Notes under the pieces: generated by a model
The model's input: only the letters and a program-made list of their open reading frames with translations
The model's database searches: none
Told to the model about the DNA's origin: nothing
Made by a program: the position numbers and the translations under genes
Shown here: piece after piece, positions 22,613 to 33,989 of the stretch
How the letters are laid out: the number at the start of each line of letters is the position of its first letter
Position numbering within the stretch: the first letter of the stretch is position 1
Assembly (NCBI RefSeq): GCF_033958435.1
Contig: NC_134152.1
Span: 11,704,001 to 11,768,000, forward strand
DNA from: Carettochelys insculpta
Lineage: Eukaryota; Chordata; Testudines; Carettochelyidae
Direction: 5' to 3'
DNA: 64,000 bases

Positions 22613-22849
22613 GGAGGACCCGGCAATTTCGACGTTGCGGGACGCGGATCGGCTACACGGTCCCTACTTCGACGTTGAACGTCGAAGTAGGGTGCTATTC
22701 CGATCCCCTCATGAGGTTAGTGACTTCGACGTCTCGCCGCCTAACATCAAAGTTAACTTCGAAATAGCGCCCGACGCGTGTAGCCGCGACGGGCGCTATT
22801 TCGAAGTTAGTGCCGCTACTTCGAAGTAGCGTGCACGTGTAGACACAGC
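22613..22849 (-). repeat. Harbinger right terminal and subterminal repeats
   Basis: 'acttcgac', 'acttcgaaatag' and 'tttcgaag' motifs occur repeatedly in both orientations before the terminal 'gcacgtgtagacacagc'. A near-palindrome 'ctacttcgacgttgaacgtcgaagtag' lies around 22663-22689. Confidence 0.75.
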
Positions 22850-24725
22850 TTTTGTGTCCCACCTTTTAACCAGTTCTCAACCCCTGAAAGGATCTTGCCT
22901 CTTAGCTCATGACAACCTAATTTACACAAGAGCCTTTGGTGAGGGACTGTGTCAAAGTCGTTTTGTTATCCACTGCAGGTCCCAGGGCAAGGTGGGAGGG
23001 GACCTGGCTCCCTATGCCAGAAGCGGTGGAGCCAAGGGCAGACAGCCAGGCTGTGGCACTGATGCTGGCACCCCCCGCCCCCAGCCACATGCATCTGGAG
23101 CAGCCCTGAATGGCAATTCATAGGGGCTCAGAGCTCCAGCCACCGCTGCTGCTGAAGTAGCAGTGGTGGTGGCCAGAGCTCAGGGCCCCTTTGAAACACT
23201 GGGTCTGGGGCAGTTGCCCCCCGCCCCCCATTGTCCGTGGGCCCGTGAATAAGCTTGTTGCAGAATTGCTGGGATTTGCAAAGTGCTGCACAAATTGCAA
23301 TAAGGAAGCTGTTGTCTCTGCTGAAGATTGTACAAGAGAATAAAATGTTATCTTGCAGATTTTTTTTTTAATTTTGGTCTCCAGATGTTATTTGGAGCAC
23401 ACCCAATTGTATTCCTGGGGTTCAAATGAAAGAAATTAACTGTTCCAGCTTGTCTTGCCTGCGCAGCCCTGTGTAAAATGTAGAGCTAAGTCTGATTTCT
23501 GTAATAATTATTTTCTCTTCCCTGCTGTGACTGGGTGACATTTACACTATGAGCCCTGCCCTCATTCTTGCCTACCCTGAGAACATGACTACAGAGGAGA
23601 TGACTGTGCTCCCAAAAAGCATGCATGGACATGTAACCGCTTGGGTTGCTCTTGCACCTTCAGAGCATTGTCAAAGGACTCCCCAAGCCAGTTGGGTGAC
23701 AGCAAGCTTCTCAACAGCTCTGCATGATGGCCTCCAAGTGGCTTGACATGGTAGTAAGAGCAGTTCTTGCTTAATGTGAATTAGCTGTGAAATTACAGCC
23801 ACAGTTGTGTCAGAGGATGAGAGAGGAACACTTGGGAGAGCAGCAAACTGACTCAGTTCAAGCCACATTTGAGGAAAGTGACCTTGATATTTAAGTCTGT
23901 TTGCCCCGGGGGATTTGATGTCACTAGTTCAGAGACTCCCTGGCATTGGACAGCCGCTTGAGAAGCAGGGCTGCAGTCCTCTATTGGAGGGCTGAAGTGC
24001 TCTGTCACACACAGAGATTGTATTGATTCAGCACCCTAACTTAACTGGGATTGCACCTGAGCCCATCTGTAAGTTAAAGCCGCTGTCCTCTTCTGGCACA
24101 GTTCCTGCAGGAGGGTGGCAGTGCCAGATATATGCGTGTCTCAGCCAGGCCGGAGTGGGGAATCAAATCCGGAGTGTTCACCTACAAATAAGAAAGGCCA
24201 AAACATTGCTCCTGCAAAATAAATAATTGATCAGTGATTGGGCAGAAGGCTAACTAGCCTGCAGAAGACAGTTAGCACCCACTGCTAGGAGATGGACCTT
24301 GCTGGAAGCACCTCACACTCTAGCCTTTCTGTAAATACAGCCCTTTGGTCGAAAAGGCATCAGGGACCTGTCTGCTAGGAATGTACTGCTGGCTCCCCTC
24401 TCGCTTCCCCACCCCAGGAAAATTCTCTTCTCAACACTGAAATCTGAAGCAAAGCAAGTGACCCGGGCAAGGGAAAGAGTTCAGAAATGAGCCACAAAAG
24501 CCTTCCATTCGTCCATAAACACTGTCATAAGGAAAGTCCCAGACAGAAACGTTATGGTGGCTGCCTTGCCAGTGTCCTCTCACAGACCCCCATACAAACA
24601 TGTGACCATTTCCAAACCAGGTTAGAAAGTCAACTACTGTGTCACTGATTTCAGTGGAAGCTTGCAAGCTGACACTAGCTGAGAACTTGTTCCTGTGTCT
24701 TTCCCTATCGCTGAGCAATGGCTTG
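22850..24725. other. No gene recognised
   Basis: Host sequence after the transposon. A T run lies near 23360, and 22980-23230 is G/C-richer. Nothing has the form of an exon or a known repeat. Confidence 0.3.
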
Positions 24726-25022
24726 ACTTAGGCCAGATCTACACTAGACAAAGTCAATTGTAGATGTGCAGTTCCAGCTAGGGCTATTGTGTGGCTGGAA
24801 TCAACGTACCTACAATAAACTTATCTGTCTGTCATCACTGAGGGAGGCTGATGGAAAAAGCTCCTGTTGGCCTCTCTAGCTCCTCGTGAGATTGAGGAGA
24901 ACAGAGGTCGACTGTCAACCCCTGATAGTTTGATTTTGCACATCCCCACTAGGCACGCAAAATCAAACCCTGGAAGATCAACTCTGAATGTGTTGATCTA
25001 CTGGGTAGTGTAGCTGTACCCT
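24726..25022. mobile_element. Harbinger-type MITE
   Basis: It is preceded by TTA and starts 'ggccagatctacactagaca'; it ends 'gggtagtgtagctgtaccc'. The interior carries 'gtttgattttgca' and 'gcaaaatcaaac' as an inverted pair. It is the full-length relative of the interrupted copy at 55986-56879, in opposite orientation. Confidence 0.75.
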
Positions 25023-26509
25023 CAAAAAGGAACAGGAGATGGGGGAGGGGCATATCTCTTTACCCATAATAGCCACGAAGATGTTTCCATCTATCCTCTG
25101 ATGATTTGAATTCCAGCGGCTTCCTTTCTCAGAGACTGCAAATGGCCCAAGTTTTAACTGGCAGCCAACAAACTCCTCATATTTTTAGTCATATCCATTT
25201 TAGTATTGGTTACTCTGGTGTAAATCCAGCATAATTCCACTGACTCCCCCCAATGAAATTATTCTGCACTTATGCCAGTGAAAGAGCTATATACACCGAA
25301 ACTATGGCTATTTGATATATTCTGTTTTACATAGAGTTAAGATATAAGCCATATGACAGAAAATGGTATCTGAGTTACCCAGTCAGCAGATAGAGCATAA
25401 TTAAAAGAAAAAAAAACAAACTTCCAGTTAGCTTCAGCTGGCTTTCATGTCACAAAATAAACATATGGAGCTGTAAAATTGTCCACAGAAGAACCACAGA
25501 ACAAACTTGAAGCACTACATTCTTTCAAAGAACACTTACAATAGCTTATGCATTAGTGGTAGGTTTGCGCCTGGGGCTAATTTGGGTAATTAAATGTTAG
25601 CTGACGATATTCCCTCCCTGAAACTTCATGAGGATGAGTTATTCGTGGCTTCCTAGGCTTCATGGAGGCTGTGTTGCTTGTCAGCTGGGTGCTGCTTTCC
25701 TTCCTGGAGACAGCTGCATTTCAAAAAGGTGACTGAAGTGATCACCAGTGAAGCAGTTTGCTGTACCTGTCTGCCAGTGTTACCTAAAGGTAAGAGGTTC
25801 TGTATGGAAAGGGTGTGCTACGTAGGAAATTCAGCATCTGGGATGGGTAAACAGGACAGAATGCCTGAAGGGTGTCACAACTGATCTCTTCTTCTTAGCC
25901 TGGCAAAACCTTTTCTCCTCAGCCTGGCTCTCTCTCTCTCTCCTCACTCTGAAGATCTGAAAACAATGGGCTATCAGATCAGATAAGGGAAATGTCAAAA
26001 CATTCTGATCTCATGAAAATGTGGTATCAAAGAGAGGGGCAACATCATAAGCCAATGTACTATTGGACGTGAATTGTGCTGTTAGGCAAGAGCAGTTTAC
26101 ACACCTTTTTCACTAGCAAGGGATTGCCTAGTTATGAAGCATTTGTGAAACTGTCACATGTACGTACAAATGCTGTGTGAGACATTAGCTACAGTTTTGT
26201 CAATTTCAAAGCAGGGGACAAATTTCATTGTGGGCTTTATTTTTATAGCTGTATAAATGTACCTGCTTTTTCCTATAACTAGGCGCTGGAGTTGCTGCCT
26301 ATTAAAAAAGCTTAAGTAGAACACTCACAAAGAGCTGGGGGAATTTTTTGAGGGAAAATAGTTCCTTTGCCAAAATGGTAATTTTGGACAATGCAAACTA
26401 TTGTTGTAGCTGCTGAACAGCTTCTGCCAAAAATGGGGGTCTAGATTCACAAAACTGCTCAGGCAACACCCACCTTACTGTTTTTATCCAGCAATTTGGA
26501 CTCTTCCAT
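25023..26509. other. No gene recognised
   Basis: A/T-moderate sequence with a short (CT)n patch at 25927-25943. No gene-like feature. Confidence 0.3.
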
Positions 26510-26640
26510 GGAATGTGGGAGTGCCAGGTTTACATTCCCAATCTGTGGCAGTGATTTGAATACCAGCATCTCCCGTCTGCCAGGTGAGTGCCCTAGCCAG
26601 CAAGGTATGGGGGACTCTGAAGCAGGGCTCACTCTCAGGC
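26510..26640 (-). mobile_element. tRNA-derived SINE fragment
   Basis: Read on the minus strand: '...gctggctagggcactcacctggcagacgggag...tattcaaatcactgcc'. This has an A-box-like 'ggctagggcac' and a B-box-like 'ggtattcaaatc', the tRNA-like head of a common sauropsid SINE. Confidence 0.6.
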
Positions 26641-26764
26641 ATTCTAGTTGATCTACTATGTCTAAATAAACGGACCTTTAGGGATGGCAGGAGACAATAA
26701 GCGACTACCTGAAGGACTGCATCAGCCTGCTGACTACAGCACTTATTCATCTACCTCCTAGGAA

Positions 26765-26850
26765 GCTCAAGGCCCTGCTCCCGGCAAGGGATGCAAACCC
26801 AGATCTCCCACATCCCTGAAAAGTAGCCTAATCCCAGGCCTAAGATGATA
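26765..26850 (-). mobile_element. tRNA-derived SINE fragment
   Basis: Minus strand: 'aggctacttttcagggatgtgggagatctgggtttgcatccc', a diverged second tRNA-like head with B-box wording. Confidence 0.45.
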
Positions 26851-28144
26851 AATTGGGCCCCTACCCCGTTGGATGGATCTAGCCCTTGATAGAAAGCAGA
26901 ATGTTTTGGGTCTGACAACATGTTTCATCCAACCCCAAACAGACTTGCTTTGAGTCACCAGAATGTTGTGATTTGGTGTGAATGGACATGCCCAACCCTA
27001 TTTGTTGATGAACAAGCAGAAATGTGAATGTGGTGATGAAAGGACAGGAGGCAGTATGTGGGTGGGAGGCAGAAGGCGTGGCGGCCATGGAGGGTGTTGA
27101 CCGGAGAGTTAGGAATATTTACACAGAGATATTAATATGGGTAATAGCTCACCTGTCTGACCTAAGAATCTTGAGGGTCAACCTCCACTCTGGACCACAG
27201 TTACCAAGGTCCAGATGAGCTCTGTGACAGGAAGTAGTTCTCGGGATTTCAGGGATTGTACGCTATTCTAGTGGTACGATTTTATTACAGTAGCAATCAC
27301 AGTGAAGCATATGAGATAATATTTGCATACCAATTAGATTGCGCTGATTGATTACGTAAATGTAGTTTGCATATACAATTACGTCTATGGTTTGCATCCG
27401 TGCTTTACGTATGTCTGCCAGAACATCATACTCATGGTGCCTCCCGAGAGCCCCAGGAGCTGAAGAACCTGCTCCACTCCGCTGGCAGTGAGAAGGGGAG
27501 GAGAGAGGCGTAGTAGTAAAGGGAACTTTAAAGATTTAAAGAGAGTGAGACTAGTACTTGGAGAAGAGCTAAAGGATTTAAGAGAGGTTTTTACAGACTC
27601 TTAAAAAAACCCTGGGAGAAGTCCATCTCTCACCACTTGCTGTGGGGAGTTATAGGCCTCCTTGGGTCACTTGACCCAGCCTCCAAATACCAAATTAGGC
27701 ATCTGTACCCTAGGACTTTAAGGGTACATATGTCTGATTGGTAGAATGAAGACACCTTTCTGAAGACGCATGCAGTGTGATGCTGCAGCCTCAGGAGCAA
27801 ATTCCAAAGGCACCAGCAGTAAATTACCACCTGGGGAAACTTGCCGCTACTTTTGGGTAAACAGGATGACTGGTGCACCTGGACCATGATATTTTTTGGC
27901 ACCTGCTGAAGCTCCACAAGGTAACTGCTGCCTTTTGCATCAGATGCACTTAGGAAAGTGAAGCTGGAACATCATATACAGATATTATAAGCCCACCTTA
28001 TAGACTAGTTGTATACTTATTTTGACAACACATTGGTAAACATTTACCTACAATACTAACAATCTACCTAAAATGGGAAAAAACGGCTAAAGCCAGTGTG
28101 AACTCTTCATGCCCTTTCCATTACTGTTAAACGGACAAAGAAAA
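26851..28144. other. No gene recognised
   Basis: No credible exon or repeat end. The region near 27640-27920 is open on the minus strand for 95 codons but shows no family resemblance. Confidence 0.3.
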
Positions 28145-28166
28145 CAAACCAACCAACCAACCAACC
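28145..28166. repeat. (AACC)n microsatellite
   Basis: 'caaaccaaccaaccaaccaa', about five units. Confidence 0.9.
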
Positions 28167-28204
28167 CAGAATGAACTGGGGCAACTAGGAAAATAGGCCA
28201 ACTA

Positions 28205-28269
28205 TTATTTGAGTCAGCTGAACAGCTATGCAACAGGGTTGTGCTAGTGCAACATAGCAAAATTCCTGC
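28205..28269 (+). repeat. 65-bp direct repeat, left copy
   Basis: 'ttatttgagtcagctgaaca...' to '...aaaattcc' recurs at 29623-29686 with about five differences. This copy ends at the 5' boundary of the CR1 fragment. Confidence 0.9.
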
Positions 28270-29308
28270 CAGTGGGTAGTGATCAACGGCTCGATGTTGG
28301 GATGGCGGTCAGTTTCTAGTGGAGTGCCCCAAGATTCGGTTCTGGGTCCTGTTCTGTTCAACGTATTTATCAGTGGCCTGGATGAGGGGCTGGATTGCAC
28401 CCTCAGCAAGTTTGCAGATGAGACTAAGCTAGGGGGAGAGGTAGATACACTGGAGGGTAGGGACAGGGTCCAGAGGGACTTAGACAAATTGGAAGACTAG
28501 GCTGCACAAAATCTGCTGAGGTTCAATAAGGACAAGTGCAGAGTCTTACACTTGGGCCAGAAGAATCCCAAGCATTGTTACAGGCTGGGGTCTGACTGGC
28601 TCAGTAATAGTTCTGCAGAAAAGGACCTAGGCGTTGTAGTGGATGAGAAGCTGGACATGAGTCAACAGTATGTGGTTGTAGCAGCCAAGAAGGCTAATGG
28701 CATATTAGGTTGCATCAAGAGGAGCGTTGCCAGTAGCTCCAGATCAGCGATTGTTCCTCTTTATTCGGCTTTGGTGAGGCCGCCTCTGAAGTACTGTGTC
28801 CAGTTCTGGGACCCTAATTACAGGAAGGATGTGGATACACTGGACAGGGTCCAGCGGAGGGCGACCAAAATAATTAGGTGGCTGGAGCATATGACTTATG
28901 AAGAAAGGTTGAGGGAATTGGGACGGTTTAGTCTGAAGAAGAGAAGACTCGAGGGCAGGGGGGGACTTGATAAGAGCCTTCAACTTACTGAAGGGAGGTT
29001 GCAAAGAGGCTGGAGAGAGGCTGTTCACAGTGGTTTCAGGTGGCAGAACATGAAACAATGGGCTCAAGTTGCGGTTGGGAAGGTCCACGTTGAACATTAG
29101 GAAAAATTTTTCATCAGGAGGGTGGTGAAGCATTGGAATGGTCTATCCAGGGAAGTAGTGGAGTCTCCATCCCTGGAGGTGTTTAAGTCTCGCCTCAACA
29201 AAGCCCTGGCTGGGCTGATCTGATGAGTTTGGTCCTGCCTAGGGCAGGGGGCTGGACTCAATAGCTTTTTTGGGTCTCTTCCAGCTCTATTGTTCTATGA
29301 TTCTATGA
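28270..29308 (+). mobile_element. CR1 LINE, 3' part
   Basis: It starts within the RT region ([24 protein letters not shown] with the FADD box altered to FADE) and includes [14 protein letters not shown] and '[16 protein letters not shown]'. It ends in 'ttgttctatgattctatga'. There are several stops and frameshifts. It is 5' truncated, as usual for CR1. Confidence 0.92.
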
Positions 29309-29622
29309 ACTACTTATAGGCTTACTACACAGACTTACAAGCGAAAAAAATCCATTAACTGTATCCTTATTAATAAATGTATAAATTCATAAGCTTTTAT
29401 GCTACCGGGGCAACAGCTATCTGAATCCAGAAGGGAAGTTCAGCCTCTGCTTGGCAATTCCTAGCCTTCCTTGGTTTGTTAAAACCTTGAGATCAGGTGA
29501 AAAGCCTCAGGTAACATCCTCTGTCATGGTAGTTTTGATGCATTGGACCAAATTGCTGCTATGGATCATTTGACCCATTCAGGGAGGTGGGACAGAGCCA
29601 CTCATGTGAGCTTGGAAAGGTG
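29309..29622. other. Non-CR1 segment between CR1 tail and the second direct repeat
   Basis: 314 bp without recognised content. Its position between a CR1 3' end and a 65-bp direct repeat makes it a candidate 3' transduction. Confidence 0.35.
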
Positions 29623-29686
29623 TTATTTGAGTCAGCTGAACAGCTATGCAACTGGGCTGTGCTAGTGCAACACAGAAAATTCCCTC
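29623..29686 (+). repeat. 65-bp direct repeat, right copy
   Basis: See 28205-28269. Same orientation, about 92% identical by eye. Confidence 0.9.
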
Positions 29687-30351
29687 CATCATTCAGTCAA
29701 ACTCTACGCAGCTAGAAACGCACGTTCACAGACACAGAGGTGCTTTGTTATGAGGGTTTGGCTGTTGTTTAAGGGAATGTACCGCCTGATCCTACTTGGC
29801 CCAGAACCTACTGCGGCATGCAGTGTGAAATGTCCGGTACCTCACAGGATCAGGCCCCATTTTAATTGTGAACCTACATGAACTTCCTTGGGCAGGAGCT
29901 AGTGAAATAAAAAGTTCAATTGCCTTTTTTTGTGTTGTTTTACTCTTAGTCAAATGTTTGTGGGGCGCATGCTAACCGGGTCTGGCATTAGTCTAAAAGA
30001 GGGGTTCTCCCCGGGGTAACAGTGCTCTTGCAGAGGGTGCATTAATTCTGTTTCTCAACCTTCTTATGAATAAAACAATTGGACCTCTTTTAAGTTTATC
30101 TAATTTCTTTTATTTATCCTTTTTGCACAGTCATATGTACAATGGCAAGTTTATTGCCTAAAGGCAATTGCTTCCAAGCAACCAGTTATGATTATGTTGT
30201 TATACAAATGTGTTGCAAGGATAGAAAAAATTTATATGTCTGAAAACCGTAGGTACAGGGGGTATTTATATATATATTTTTTTATGTTTTATTTTTTTGG
30301 GACGGGAGTACTTTATAACAAAATTGAGAAACACTGATCTCAAACTCTGGT
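29687..30351. other. No gene recognised
   Basis: Includes a (TA)n/T-rich patch at 30266-30300. 'ggggttctccccggggtaac' near 30001 may be an end of a hAT-like repeat. Confidence 0.3.
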
Positions 30352-31105
30352 TCTCAACCAGGGGTATATGTACCTCTGGTGGAAGGGAAAGGTCTTCCAG
30401 GGAATATATCAGCTCATTTAGCTGTCAGTCTAGTTTTACAATTAAGTGTTAGAGCATGTGCAAAGCCAGTACAAACTAGAATTTCATACAGGCAAATAAA
30501 CAAGAAGTCCTGTGGCACCTTACAGACTAACAGAGCATAAGCTTTAGTGGGCAAAGACCCGCTTTGTCAGATGCATGAGTGGGTTGGGTGGGGGGTGGGA
30601 ATCAGAGGAGGATTTAAAGTGGGGATCTCAGTAAAGGGGGGGGCCAGGGCTGAACAGACCCTCTCAGTTCTGGCTCTCCCCTTTACTAAGACCCTCCTCT
30701 GAACCTCCCTCCACTCATGCATCTATTGAAGTGGGTCTTTGCCCAGCAAGCTTATGCTCCAAAATATCTGTTGGTCTATAAGGTGCCACAGGACTTCTTG
30801 TATTTGCGTGTATGAAATTCTAGTTTGTACTGCCTGTTTCTGAGAATACAGACTAACACAGCTACAGGCAAATGTCTTGCTTATACTGCTCTATATACTC
30901 TACATTGAAATACTAAGCACAATATTTTGTATTCCAACTTGCTTTATAACTATACAGTGAAAACAAGCCAGTCAGCAATTTTTCAGTACTAGCCTGCTGG
31001 GACACTTCAGTATTTTCATGCCTGATTTGTAAGCAAGTTGTTTTTAAGTGAGGTGAGACTTGGACATACACGAAAATCAGATTGCTGACAGGAATACAGT
31101 AAGTT
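30352..31105 (+). repeat. Old dispersed repeat, copy 1 (interrupted)
   Basis: The left part (30352-30497) begins 'ggttctcaaccaggggta'; the right part (30864-31105) continues with 'cttatactgctctatatact' and 'ttttcagtactagcctgctgg'. Together they match 39387-40195 collinearly. The two copies are interrupted at different points by different insertions. The class is unknown; the 'ggttctcaaccaggggta' start is hAT-like. Confidence 0.75.
30498..30863. mobile_element. Palindromic Penelope pseudo-LTR insertion
   Basis: The insert is flanked on both sides by the 10-bp direct repeat ACAGGCAAAT (30488-30497 and 30864-30873). Inside, the Penelope tail (family B: 'aagaagtcctgtggcacctta...cagatgcatgagtgg') occurs first inverted and then forward, meeting near 30650. 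The right arm also contains, at about 30802-30836, a copy of the left target flank in reverse complement ('tatgaaattctagtttgtactg'), so the palindrome extends outside the insertion to about 30467. Confidence 0.85.
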
Positions 31106-31271
31106 TTTTTTCCAAATACGCATTAATGCACATAAACAGCAGAGGCAGAGTCAGGGGAGTCAAAGGTTGCCAACCCTAGAGCAAGGGGGCCTCTTGGGCA
31201 CTAGCCTGAATGGCTAGGAATAACCTGTGGGTGAAATGGTCTTGCTGGTAGTCTTGTTCTAACGATTAGCA

Positions 31272-31470
31272 AGGAGAAGGGTTAGCACAGTGGCTTGAGC
31301 ACTGGGCAACTAAACCAAGGGTTGCAAGCTCCATCCTTGAGGAGACCACTTAGAGATTAGGGCAAATAGACATTGAGGTGGTGCTTGGTTCTGCTAAGAG
31401 GGCAGGGGACTGGACTAGATGACTTCCTGAGGATCCCTTACCAGGTTTAGGATATGTATGTGTATGTCTA
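31272..31470 (+). mobile_element. tRNA-derived turtle-type SINE
   Basis: The tRNA-like head 'ggttagcacagtggcttgagcactgggcaa...gggttgcaagctccatcc' is followed by 'gttctgctaagagggcagggg' and the CR1-like tail 'actggactagatgacttcctgagg'. This head-plus-CR1-tail layout is that of the known turtle SINE. Same family as 59235-59420. Confidence 0.8.
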
Positions 31471-32540
31471 GGAGCATGGCCCCTGGAAGCCTATAGATTG
31501 GCAAGCTCAAGATAAAAGAGGTGGGCAACTGTATTCAGGGTTGGTGTCAAACTGATGTGGTGACTGGTTCTTCAGACTGTTTTTTTAACAGCTAAAAGAA
31601 GAGTAAATGGAATTTGCTTGGGTCTCTCTGGACCAGATTCTTTCTATCTTTGGGCCACAGCCACTGAAGCTGTAGTGCAGAGAGTGATAAATTATACAGT
31701 AAGAGCTGCCACTTCTCATTGCTTGGGGAGATCTAGTGTGTGGCAGGAAAGCGCAGACTGAGGGAGGTGCTGGCTTGAGCAGGGTACTTGGAGAGGAAAC
31801 CTGAGCTCATCTTACCAGCCTCCCACTGGAGCTTACAAGGAGTCTCCTGCTGTAGCCTACAGCTGCTTCTCCTCCCTGGAGGCTCTTGGGGCATCCCTGC
31901 CAGCTCTCCTTACCTCTTGCTGCACTCTCACAGCAGTGTGGCTGGGCTGAGTAGAGGCAGAACAAGCCTGTCCCGCTCACTCTGCTCACAAGATGGAGAA
32001 ACACATAACAGCCTTCTCTCGGCATCTGCCAGAGCCAGGCGCTCAGCCCAGCACAGCCGGCCAGGGTTTCCCTTTCTAGGAGACAGGGTTTCAAAGCCCA
32101 TGTGGGATGAAGCTTGTGACGACTGTGGGCCACATTCACTAGGCCACGTTGTCCTGTGCTGTTCCTGCAGCTTGGCTTATGCAGCCACTCGACAGCTTCC
32201 CCAGCATAAGGGAACTCTCAGCTAGCACTGTGCTGGTGTAGTGGTTTTTAATTCCAACTCATCTTGGCCTCCCAGTGTGAGGGCGTGGCTGGGGTAAGGA
32301 GGTCAGCCCTATGTCTGGCTAATACATACATGCTGTGTAAGCCTGACTGGGACTGTGAGCAGCCAGTACCAGACAGAAAATCTGCCACTGCCTATAATTT
32401 GCATATGTTATAGATAGACCCAGGATCAGAAAAACATTAACAGGGCTTTACAACACCTTTGCTCTGCCCCCTGCATCCTTATTTTGTGCAGAGAGGAGAA
32501 TTTGGTCTTCTAAAAGGGTGTTACAAGGAGGAGGGAATGA
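31471..32540. other. No gene recognised
   Basis: G/C-richer than most of the window. A 145-codon frame at 31788-32225 (+) has no motif I know, and I treat it as chance. Confidence 0.3.
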
Positions 32541-32805
32541 AAACTATTCTCCTTGACTTCTGAGTATAGGACAGGAAGCAAAGGTGTTAAATTTCAGCAA
32601 GGGTGTCTTAGGCTGGATGTTAGGAAAAGTGTCCCAATTGGCAGGGAGCTTAAGCACTGGAATAAATTGACTAGGGAGATTGAGGAGATAGTTAAGAGCA
32701 GGTTAGATGAACACCTGTCAGGGACAGTGCTTGGGCCTGCCATGAGTACATGGGGCTGGACTGGATGACTGCTCAAGGTTCCTTCCATTTCTATGTGTGT
32801 ATGAA
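32541..32805 (+). mobile_element. CR1 3'-end fragment, divergent subfamily
   Basis: 'ttaggctggatgttaggaaaa' and 'ggagcttaagcactggaataaattgac' lead to 'ggctggactggatgactgctcaaggttccttccatttctatg'. This is CR1-like ORF2 end plus 3' UTR with unusual spacing, so a distinct, older subfamily. Confidence 0.8.
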
Positions 32806-33751
32806 TTTCTGTTAGCACAACAATTTAGGATGGTGTCACTTCTGCTTCACAGCTAGGGCCCAATTCTGCAAATCCTTTGGAGCGAGTCCTTGAATAGAAC
32901 ACCTTAGATGGGTAACATTATGCCCAAGTGTGCATGTTTGCAGGACCAGGCTCCCTGCTCATGCAGGTGCCAAGTCATGGTAATTGTGCACTAAAAAAAA
33001 GAACAACGGTGGGATTTTGTCAATATTAAAATGTTCCGGAGGAGATAGAAACGACCCAGGCCTGTTGGGACATAGTGAGGGCAGCTGGTTTAAACAGTGT
33101 TACTCAGTATGCTCAGTCCAGGCCCAGCAGCCTATCTGCAGGGCCACACCAGCTCCTGGGGGTAATGACCTCTCCAAAAGCCGAACAGGAGATGTGCTCG
33201 GTCTCTCGGAGACACTGATCTTTATCTTTCCCCGTAGCTGCTTGGCCTTGACTCCAATCCAAAGCTCCACCCACCCACCAAAGCCCACCCTTACTCTGCC
33301 TCATCCTGCCCCGGCTCTGCCCTCCCCCAGGTCCCACCTAGCCCTTACTTCGCTCAGCCTCAGCCGCCTTTCCCCACCCCACCCGGTCACTCGCTGCTGA
33401 CTCTGGTTCCCGCAGCCTTTGAAGGGCCAGGGAGTGCTGTGCCACCGCTCCACCTGTGGCTCTGTGAGAGGGGATCCAGGGCTGATGGCCTTAAGCCCTG
33501 CCCCCTTCTGCCTCTAGCCCCTGGCTTCTGGGGGCAGAGACCAGCCCCCTCACACTTGCAGCTGGGCCTGTAGCAGGCCCCCTTCAGCTCTAGATGATTG
33601 ACAGCCAGTCTAGGAGCCCCACCCAACAGCAGTAGCTGCTGGGTCCTGCACACCCGCTATTTTTTCGGTGGGTGTTTGAATCGTGGAGCACTCATGGAAC
33701 CAGGGCCTGTGTGCTCTCTCGGGCGCCTGTGGTAGCATGTTCCTTCTCCCC
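32806..33751. other. No gene recognised
   Basis: C-rich stretch at 33240-33400 without CpG clustering. No exon recognised. Confidence 0.3.
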
Positions 33752-33945
33752 CAGATATATGCACAGAGTTGGTGTAGCTCCCACTTGTAACTGCCCCCAA
33801 GTGGACTTGAACCTCTGGAGCTTAGTGCAGGCGTTGATACAGCTGGAGCTAAAAGCCAGCCATCTGGCAGCTAAGGCTGGAGAGGGGACTCGTTCTTTGT
33901 GCGGGTGGCCTAGGTACCACAACCTGGGACTGTGAACCACACCCC
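33752..33945 (-). mobile_element. Possible tRNA-derived SINE, unit 1
   Basis: Minus strand: 'gctggcttttagctccagctg...gctccagaggttcaagtccac' has A-box-like and strong B-box (GGTTCAAGTCC) wording. A related unit lies at 33990-34200 in the same orientation. Confidence 0.5.
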
Positions 33946-33989
33946 TAAACGTTTGTTACCTACATCCCCTCACTGAGGAAACACATCCA

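Larger units (their letters stand above)
17886..22849. mobile_element. Near-complete PIF/Harbinger DNA transposon
   Basis: A 4.96-kb GC-rich element sits in A/T-richer DNA. The left end is GGCTACGTCTACACGTGC and the right end, on the other strand, reads GCTGTGTCTACACGTGC, giving terminal inverted repeats with few mismatches. Inside are two convergent, intron-containing genes, as usual for Harbinger: a DDE transposase on + (18246-19930) and a Myb/SANT DNA-binding protein on - (22426-20351). Each has one nonsense codon, so this copy cannot make full-length proteins, but otherwise it is well preserved. The target-site duplication (usually a 3-bp TTA/TAA) is not clear: the left flank is CR1 and the right flank is unrelated sequence. 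Confidence 0.92.

Noticed and set aside
31788..32225. 145-codon frame in G/C-rich DNA, considered as a gene
   Set aside because: No domain resemblance, opposite strand equally open, no splice signals tying it to other exons.
32984..33653. Overlapping Pro-rich frames in C-rich DNA
   Set aside because: Composition-driven; no conserved motif and frames overlap on both strands.
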